DNA from: Gymnopus androsaceus JB14
Taxonomy: Eukaryota > Basidiomycota > Agaricomycetes > Agaricales > Omphalotaceae
Length of the DNA: 22,722 nucleotides
Direction: 5' to 3'
Assembly (NCBI GenBank): GCA_009733575.1
Contig: ML770012.1
Location: 2,943 to 25,664 of the forward strand
Position 1 is the stretch's first letter. Each line of letters opens with the position of its first letter. The notes under the pieces are model-generated. The model was not told the DNA's origin. It saw only the letters and a list, made by a program, of their open reading frames with translations, and did no database searches. Positions 15,821-22,722 of this stretch are shown here, one piece after another. A program made the translations under genes and the position numbers.

Positions 15821-16999
15821 GGTGAGTAGGATGGCTTCGTGTTTCTTTTGTCTTCTCCAGAAGCATGAATCGAGTGTAAATTTTCTTTCTATCCGTTTTA
15901 CGCGACCTAGTTTTTATTTTGCGTGGACCTTTCCAAGTTCTGACTGCTTCCTGGTCTTCATTCTCCTCCACGCACCCTAAATCAGCACTCTTTCTTTCTA
16001 TCCAAGCCCTCTGCGTTCTTGTGCATTCCCACTCTTCTTTGCATTTTCATTCGACCAGCTCGGCTAACCCTCGTTTTATATTCAAGAACTATATCTTGCT
16101 TCCATTACGCTTCGACCTATTCCCCGGAAATAGGAGAGGCTAGTATCCTTGGTTCTACATCAATGTGTAGGACTACAAGACCACTCGTTCAGATTCGGAG
16201 GCACTGGAGCAGGTTAAGAATTGCACTGTCGAGTCAAGGGCTAGAATGAAAAGAAACTTCGTAACAACCTACCTTCACGCATACTAAACCACTAGTCGAC
16301 TACTCCGCGTGTCTCTCGCGCCGAGCTTTCAGCCCATCTGTCGCTTCCTCTTCGTCGTTGGGAGCTTCACTATGGATATACCAGGAATACAACCTCGCCG
16401 ACTTCCTTAGCAGCGAGTCCTCCCGCAGACCCAACTCGTCTCCCCCACTGGCACGAGTTCACTGAGACTAGCGCTATTGCTGGCTCTGCTAGGAGTAGTT
16501 AGGCAGTGCACAAGCACAGGGACGGTTTTATGCGGTTGGTTTTGAGGTGAGCGGCGAGCTATTTCTTCATGCTTCTCCTCATCAATACTAATATGTAACG
16601 CCTGTGTAGGAACCCCGATAACACGCATATCTAACCGGGAGGATACCTCGGTCACCATAGATTCTCCCCATCGGCGTATATCTTGTCGAATTGGACCTGG
16701 CAGTTTTGTCCTGATCGATCCAACAATCTAATTATAAATCTTGTGAGCGACGCTTGGAGGTAGAAACACAATCAGTATTCGTACTTTGAGCTCCTGTTTT
16801 GTCAAACCTTGCGAGCATCAACTCAGCCACCAGACATTTGAAGAAACCGCGCAAGTGCTAGCTAGCTTTCCAGGAAAATTTGAAGAACGATACAGCCGTT
16901 GTAATATGTGTAACTTTATGATTCTGTACTTAGTTCGGTCTTGTATCGTAGATAGATCCTTACTACATAGTCATTGTATAGATCTTACTTGCCAGTAAA

Positions 17000-17042
17000 A
17001 CGCGTGCTCAGGTGCTCAGTTCAGCCGTGAGACTCACGCGCC
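17000..17042 (+). promoter_or_regulatory. MCB-like sites upstream of the zinc-finger gene
   Basis: ACGCGT at 17000-17005 is a perfect MluI cell-cycle box, and CACGCGCC at 17035-17042 is a related site. They lie 89 and 52 bp before the ATG. In fungi such sites bind MBF-type factors that time S-phase and DNA-repair genes. That role here is inference. Confidence 0.45.
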
Positions 17043-17093
17043 AATTCTTCTTTCCTTCCTTCCCCCATCTTGGCTTTGAGACTTACAATAACA

Positions 17094-18542
17094 ATGCCAG
17101 CAACAGTGACAATGCCCGGATATTGCTTGGAATACGCGTCGACTAGTCGTGCCAAATGTAAAGGTACACATGGCTACACTAAAATGTTCTCACTTTTCTG
17201 ACTACTACTAGGTCGCAAGCCATGTGGTGGTATGTTCTCCGATACACTTTTCTTCTTCTTATTTTTCTTTGCTTTGAAGGTACAGTTATCCACCAAGGCA
17301 GTCTCCGTCTCGGTTGCACGGTCGAATTTAACGGCAAAGAATGCTTGTAAGGGCAATCTCATTGTATGACATCTGCTCATCATCGTGATCGCATTGTGCT
17401 TAGTGCTTGGCGTCATTGGGGTTGTACTACCACAAAAGTTATTGCAAACATGAAAGCACAATTTCCCGATGCTTCTGATGTCGATGGATTTGAGGAATTG
17501 AGGGCCGGGGATCAAGCAAAAATCATTCAAGTGAGCCCTTCACTGATTCTGGTTTTTTTTTTTTCATTCAGCTCATCCTATACATAAACACAGGCCTGGA
17601 AAGATGGTCGCGTCGCCGACGAAGATAGCGTAAGCAAATCTTTCTTCAAACCGCCATCTTTTTCTAACCCAAGCCTAGATTGTCAGTCGTTCGAATGTTG
17701 AAGGAATGAATCCATGGTCTGGAGAGAAAGAGAAATCCTCGGGAGAGATACCGTCCAGGAATTTGAGGAAGAGAAACATGAACAAAAGTTGTGAGTGCCT
17801 GGAACTTACTAGGCTGATTCGCCAGGTGCTGATTGACCATGAACATAGACATTGACTCGGACTCTGACATCGAATACGCCTCAAGTGAGAACCTCTCAGA
17901 CACTGGCATCATAGTATTCAAAACTCCTTGGCCTGCTCGCGCCGGCCCTTCAGGAATGAATCCGCAGTCTGGGGATAAAAGAAAACGACAATCACCTGGA
18001 CCGTCCTCAGCAGAAACATCATTGAAAAAGGCGAAACCCTGTGAGTGTCCAGAACCTTTGGTTGATACAATGCTCCGCTAAGCTTCCACTGCAGTAGACT
18101 CGGACTCTGAACTAGATGAAGTTGATGAGCTGATTGCTGACAATCGCCCTCCAGTTAAGATTAATGCCAGGTCTATTGCTTTGCATTCTTCTGCGAATGC
18201 TGTCCGCAATGTAGGTTCTGTCAGCAGTTTTTTTTGGTCATTTTCATGCATGCTTAATTCTCTTTTAATTTTCCAGCAAGAGCTTGAAGATCTTGAGAAG
18301 CAAAACAGAGATCTAGATGTCCAACTAAAGGCTGCGAAAGAGGAAGAGGTCAGTTGTCTTCACGTCTCGAATGTTCCAGTGACAACTTTCACTTCATTTT
18401 ATAAATTCTACAGGCTCGCCTCAGAAAGATGACAAAATTGCAAAGGGAAATCAAAGCAAAGCAGGGCGAGCTGGAAAAGTTGAAAAATTCTAATGAGTCT
18501 TTGAAGAGGCGACTCGGTGAAAATCGGGAACATTCATCATAA
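17094..18542 (+). CDS. PARP-type zinc-finger / coiled-coil protein (312 aa), no PARP catalytic domain
   Basis: Ten exons join in frame: 17094-17163, 17212-17229, 17280-17346, 17404-17530, 17594-17629, 17679-17790, 17849-18040, 18095-18210, 18277-18348 and 18414-18542. All nine introns are GT-AG, 48-66 bp. Residues 10-110 form a PARP-type zinc finger: Y-C-L-E-Y-A-S-T-S-R-A-K-C, with likely zinc ligands C22, C28, H56 and C59 (W-R-H-W-G-C), then D-V-D-G-F-E-E-L and the A-W-K-D-G-R-V-A-D-E-D ending. Such fingers bind DNA breaks or nicks in the nucleus. The middle is acidic, with two D-S-D-S-[DE] patches (about residues 145 and 209) and a basic K-R-K-R nuclear-localisation-like run. The last two exons encode a leucine/lysine-rich coiled coil, residues 246-310. 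There is no ADP-ribosyl transferase or BRCT domain. All splice phases agree, so the gene looks intact. Its tail is copied at 5000-5610, 6803-6925 and 10763-10880. Confidence 0.85.
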
Positions 18543-19392
18543 TCTTTCGATTCGGAATCTTGTTTGCATTGCTTCATTGTATCAATATATATAAGCCGCT
18601 GTAGCTACTACCTGTCTATCTACAATCATCGATTACTGTAATTGTTGCTCAGACGCCCAACGATGGAGCCAAACTTGGAAGAGTATGTTGGGATGCTGTA
18701 TCGATGTTGTCTCTCAGCTCCAGTACTAATGATGAAGATCCCCCCTCGAGAGCGGCGCGCGAAAGCGACAGAAACGTTCGCAAGGGCAATAGGAGGCGCT
18801 CACTGGCCAGTCTCGCACCTCCCATGACTACAGTCTTCCCTCAAGCCTTCCTTGCTCATTCACAAGATTTACAAGATCGCATAGATTCGGCCTTCTACTC
18901 TGTTGGCCTACTCTGTTGCTGCACCTGCTCCTTCAGTCGATACCGAGCCTCTGATAAAAAAACAAAAACTCATCATGATCCGAGTCATGACGGTCAAACT
19001 TCTCCTACTGAAAGTGAATTTCTTCTTTTCCTGAGGAGATTCATCAGACTTACCGATAAAGCAAGATTTACGAATTTCTATCTCCTCCATTCCCCGAGCT
19101 CTCCAAAAACTCGACGCACTGCCATACGATGATGAGTTTTTGACTAGATTTTATCAGGAATTGGGTTTGGAAATATTCGGTGGTTATACTCAACACACTC
19201 AGTGGCGTGAAACATGTGCGATTTTTGTGGAGAAGCAGTCGCGCAGAATTTGGGGAGGTGGTAAAGCAGGAATCAAGTTACGCAGTGGAAGAAGAGGTTC
19301 AACCTGATCTAGATGAACAATTGAGGGTAATGCGAATGAGCTACTTCAAACAAGGGATAAGAAAACTTTCCTCCTCTTCCTGCTTTGGACAC
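18543..19392 (+). other. 3' flank of the zinc-finger gene and unassigned, partly coding-like DNA
   Basis: 18543-18717 is shared with block A. 18718-19392 has no counterpart there. In pieces it reads like old coding sequence, for example L-D-A-L-P-Y-D-D-E-F-L-T-R-F-Y-Q-E-L-G-L (19098-19157), but frames change and stops intervene. It is probably the upstream part of the unidentified gene that follows. Confidence 0.4.
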
Positions 19393-20687
19393 TCTGAGCA
19401 TCACTGATCTTGTCGCTGTTGCAAAAACATACATCAGCGAATACCCATACGACAAGGAATGCACGCGTTTACTGGCCGTCGAAACTCATGCCCTCGGGAA
19501 ATCCCTCTGTACCAACGGATCAGACGAAAGCGTTTTCGGCTCACACTAAAGGCATTCGTTGATTTCCCCTGCAACGACCTCCGAGTACTTGATAGCAAGA
19601 TTGATCCAGAGAATGCACAACAACAGTTCGTCCTGGGAGAGATCCTGGACAAGGGCACGACCTGGAGAGCATCGGTTCAAAGCATTTTGTTGGGCTTTGC
19701 TCGAGCAATGTATGTCTTGTTGCTATCATATATACATTTGCTGAATTTTCTGTACTAGTAGTACGTCCGGAAACAACCCCCTCAGCATCGTATACACGTA
19801 GCATTAGTGGTGAACAGAAAGATCCAACAGTCCATGATTTGGTCAGCTTCTATTTTGGCTGAACATGATTCGATCCTCATCTACTGATTCTTTCAGGTGC
19901 TCATTGAGGGATAATACCGGTGTCTCATGTCTGGGACGATGAGTGATACCTCCAAGCATTGACAATGTATGCGCCTGGATCCTGGAGAGCGATGCCATGC
20001 AAGACAATTACAGGTCCATTACAGGTAGCCTACGGGATGCCTCCTGGACTTCGGAGACGGTATAGTTTGCTATTCCTTTATCATCCTCGACGGAGAAGCT
20101 CACGGTTCACTTGCAGGCTTGGAGTATGCTTGAGGCAATAACAGGCATGTCTTTTGAGAGTTGGAAAGCGGATTGCCCGAGAATGCTCTTGTTGTATTGT
20201 CCAGCCTCCATGTCTTCCTTGGAAAGTTCAAGCTGTATTTTGAACTTGACAAGGATGTGCGTCCCTGTAATTTCTAATTTTATCTCTTTGATCCTGAAGT
20301 TGCATGATACAGAAATGTTTCATTGTTCGTGGTCGGATGTCTCCTTACAAAGCCAACCCAATCACGTCATTGCGTGGTCTTGCTTCTGCGTACTACTTAA
20401 CATCCACCTGCAACAAGGAAAGGGGTTCTCCTTAATCAACCTCTGTACCTCCACCTCCTCTCCGCTCTGATCAGCCTCATGTACCTTTCCTGGATTTCAA
20501 GTTCTTCCATCTGCATCGACTGATTGGGGATTTTTTTTTGAAGATGGCATCTGTTGAGCCCGGATGTACTTGAACCAGATGACGATGAGGAGGAGAGGAG
20601 GAAGTTCTTAACAAGAAGAACATCTATAGGGTTCTGGACAAGCTTGACGGGTAAAGTACCAAGGACTGAGATGGTCTCGAGCTTCCG
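19393..20687 (+). pseudogene. Unidentified gene fragment, block B copy
   Basis: Copy of 7571-9760 without the 891-bp element. It reads S-I-T-D-L-V-A-V-A-K-T-Y-I-S-E-Y-P-Y-D-K and E-T-H-A-L-G-K-S-L at 19393-19506, then after a frameshift at about 19545 L-K-A-F-V-D-F-P-C-N-D-L-R-V-L-D and I-D-P-E-N-A-Q-Q-Q-F-V-L (19550-19640). Later pieces (K-F-K-L-Y-F-E-L-D-K-D-V at 20223-20258 and others) match copy A. Indels relative to A at about 19650-19700 and the frameshift show it is also broken. The family is not recognised. Confidence 0.6.
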
Positions 20688-20772
20688 GTGATGACTACAA
20701 GTTTAATGGAAAAGCTGGATACGTTGTTTTCTTTGGAGATATGCTTCATAGGTCATATGACACTGTATTCCG
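20688..20772 (+). pseudogene. Transketolase C-terminal exon fragment, block B copy
   Basis: Encodes G-K-A-G-Y-V-V-F-F-G-D-M-L-H-R-S-Y-D-T-V, the same as 9765-9860. Its CpG at GGATACGTTG is shared with the intact gene at the window start, whereas block A has GGATATGTTG there. Homology ends after the D-T-V codons, with a further short match (CAGACAGGAGGGCT) at 21065. Confidence 0.7.
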
Positions 20773-21639
20773 ATCCAGTGTGACGCTGCAACGAGCTTTG
20801 GAGCGTACTTACGCAAGCGTGAGTTCAATGGGATAATCCCAAAAAAGTTTCTGGTTGGTCCGAACCTGTCGTTTGAGTGTTGATAAGCTGAATCCGAGCT
20901 CAGCACATAGAGAGATTGATTGAGGAAAACTGATCTGAATTGCAAAGCGCTCGTAGCTACTTAAGTACTGTAAGTAATAGGAGCAAATGTAACTATACTG
21001 ATCAACTACCAAGTCTGGAGGACTTGTCGAGATTCATGCACAGCAGCATATGAAGCTCGACAGCAGACAGGAGGGCTGGGTTCAACAATTGATTATTTAA
21101 ATATATATATTTCTTGCGCTTTTGCCGTGCGGAGCAAGGGAAACCGAAGACTCAGAGCTAAGCGCTGATCATGGCGGAGTCCTCTTGGCTTGTTGGAGTC
21201 ACGGTGGGTAGCTTGGGTTCGGGTTGGAGTAGGAATACATTTTATGGAGGTGTGCAAGGAACGGTGAACGTGCAAGTGCGAAATGGTAACAGAGTTGCTT
21301 AGAGGGGGGAGAGGGAGATACGTTGACAATGCTGCTTACCTCTCGAAAGGTTCAATTCAATTCTTTTTGTTTGTATAATTGTACTTACTGTAAGTATACC
21401 TATTCGTATTCATATTCGACAATTCATTTTTAATTCATAGTTTATTGCACCCTTCTCTCTCGGAACTCTTCCAAGTAACAATAGTCGTTGTCTGCCCTAC
21501 ATTATTATAAGAACACACTAGATCTGAAGCGATTCTGAGTAGGAGGAGGGAAGAGAGAAGGCACTCGGGAAGGGGAGACAAAGCAGACGGCATCAAGGTT
21601 CTGGAGACAATATCAGCAAGATAAAGTAAAAACCTCGGT
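20773..21639. other. Non-coding part of block B
   Basis: Aligned with 9861-10639. It carries an AT repeat at 21096-21110 and a purine-rich run at 21538-21585. It includes the 3' flank of the minus-strand gene that ends at 21640. No gene is supported. Confidence 0.5.
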
Positions 21640-22722
21640 TCACATACCTTCTCCCACTAGGACAATGGGTTTTCTTTCGCTATGTCCTGATAAATAATTG
21701 TAATCGTACACTGATCCATAACGGAGTGGATGTGGTTCCTTTGTGTGATCTATACCTACCAGACCATAACAAGGTAAGACTGGCGTGCACTTTTTCCCGC
21801 CGTGAAACTGAAAGTGAACCGCTGATTTCTTCTCGATAACCTTGAAAAGGAACTGATCCAGGTAGATAACTTTAGGCGACTGGGAGAATCCCAGGGCTGT
21901 GACCACCTTCTGTTGCTCCAACAACCATTTCACTAGGTTCCTGGCTATAGTATCCGCCATTGGAACAACCTCGGGCCCTCCCTGCACAGGTTTTATGAAG
22001 GAGACTGATCCAGGATGGTCGGATGGAGTTCAAAAAAAGACTATAAAACGCGGACGCACCCCTTGCCTCTGGCAGTGAAGTCCCAGTTTTGAAGATGGGA
22101 GCGCCAGTAACACCGGTACTTATCAGCACATACGGTGTCTTCTGAGGATCGGGATTCAGTTGAATGAGCCCATTACATGGCTTGTATAGTGTGCACTGTG
22201 TCCCGCCAAAGAGCTGAAAGCCGAGTGAAACTCCTAACGGAATGCCTTCGTAGGGAAACTGATTAGAAAAAAAGATGGTTGGAGTTTGGTGGAACTCCAA
22301 GCTTGTCTTCAACTCCGGTAGGTTCGTAAACGCCCATTTAACCATGTTCTCGGCTTGAGCATGAGCGCCAGCGTTGAGCTTTTCCAATCCAGTAGCGACC
22401 TCCGGTTTCTTGGTGAAAGAAACTGCGTAGATAATGAGAGTAGGCCAAGGCAGAGAAATATGTATCGCTCACGCACCTCCTGTAAATGATAATGCATCTC
22501 CTTTAACGACAAAATTTCCTTTAGCGGGCCGGGCTATGATCCCATGAAGAGAACCGCCTGAATCTTTTCTGACGAATCCAAGGCATGCCCTTTGCTTTTT
22601 ACATGCGCCAAGACCCCCCAATGCGCCAAGACCCGCCAACTCGAAGTAGACTGGCGAGCCCTCCACAATTTTTTGATAGGAATCGTCATACGCAAAAAAC
22701 TGCCATTCTATTGTGTCCGTTG
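21640..22722 (-). CDS. Hypothetical protein with two internal repeats (5' end outside window)
   Basis: Minus-strand exons 22722-22477, 22422-22060 and 21977-21640 (stop TGA) give 314 residues. Intron 1 is 54 bp (donor GTGCGT, acceptor TACGCAG). Intron 2 is either GTGCGT at 22059 with acceptor GGGAG, or a GC-AG intron starting at 22066 with acceptor TGTGCAG; both keep the frame. An alternative end uses a further intron from GTATGT at 21647. Two repeat units are visible. Unit 1 has P-E-V-A...M-V-K-W, G-F-Q-L-F-G-G-T-Q-C-T and P-C-N-G-L. Unit 2 has P-E-V-V...L-V-K-W, H-F-Q-F-H-G-G-K-K-C-T and P-C-Y-G-L. The N-terminal visible part is glycine/alanine-rich around G-L-G-A-L-G-G-L-G-A-C-K. No known family or signal peptide is visible. 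The last exon end is copied at 10640-10762. Confidence 0.6.

Larger units (their letters stand above)
15025..17093. other. Poorly resolved stretch; one possible exon, no complete gene
   Basis: It contains a possible coding exon at 15498-15820 (listed separately), a long C/T-rich tract at 15890-16100, and a minus-strand frame around 16790-16590 (S-I-R-T-K-L-P-G-P-I-R-Q-D) that looks protein-like but could not be assigned or joined. The last ~100 bp is the promoter of the zinc-finger gene. Confidence 0.4.
17655..21757. repeat. Segmental duplication block B (better preserved copy)
   Basis: Source-like counterpart of block A. Here the two genes at the ends are complete at the shared border (the zinc-finger gene on the left, the internally repeated protein on the right), while A contains only their inner ends. 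Between them lie pseudogene fragments common to both. Confidence 0.85.

Noticed and set aside
1..22722. A biosynthetic, defence or toxin gene cluster
   Set aside because: The intact genes are unrelated in function and orientation, and no defence, modification or pathway enzymes group together.

Overview
The window reads as nuclear DNA of a filamentous basidiomycete, probably an Agaricomycete. The evidence is genes cut by many short GT-AG introns (about 47-76 bp, several with CTNAC-type branch sites), a PARP-type zinc-finger gene and a small secreted protein of kinds common in that group, and a dense set of decayed transposon relics. No bacterial-style operons, tRNA, rRNA or CRISPR arrays were seen.

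Layout, left to right. (1) 1-577: the 3' end of a transketolase-family gene (+). (2) 1005-2755: transposon debris, namely a FAR1/MULE-type N-terminal exon cut by a TA-flanked 234-bp MITE, then a repeat-rich element with 16-bp inverted ends. (3) 2793-4090: a two-exon gene of unknown function with a faint nucleotidyltransferase-like pattern. (4) About 5000-10762: 'block A', a decayed copy of the right-hand locus. It is broken by a 5'-truncated LINE, a reverse-transcriptase fragment and an 891-bp long-inverted-repeat element. (5) 10903-11557: an intact three-exon small secreted protein gene (-) with a 69-bp tandem duplication in its promoter. (6) 11800-13500: three SINE-like copies and a DIRS-like RNase H relic. 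(7) 13719-15024: a decayed multi-spanning membrane protein gene (-). (8) 15025-17093: mostly without supportable genes. (9) 17094-18542: an intact ten-exon PARP-type zinc-finger/coiled-coil gene (+). (10) 18543-21639: broken gene fragments, including a transketolase piece. (11) 21640-22722: the 3' part of an internally duplicated protein gene (-). Items 9-11 form 'block B'.

The main result is the A/B relationship. Block A runs from inside the zinc-finger gene (exon 6) to inside the last exon of the right-hand gene, so it is a truncated segmental copy of a block-B-like locus. At many sites where B has CpG, A has TpG or CpA. This is the signature of cytosine-methylation or RIP-like decay acting on one copy, and A is also the copy full of insertions. 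The intact genes are unrelated in function and no pathway links them. I see no clear defence or biosynthetic system. The novelty here is in genome dynamics and in a few unrecognised protein families.
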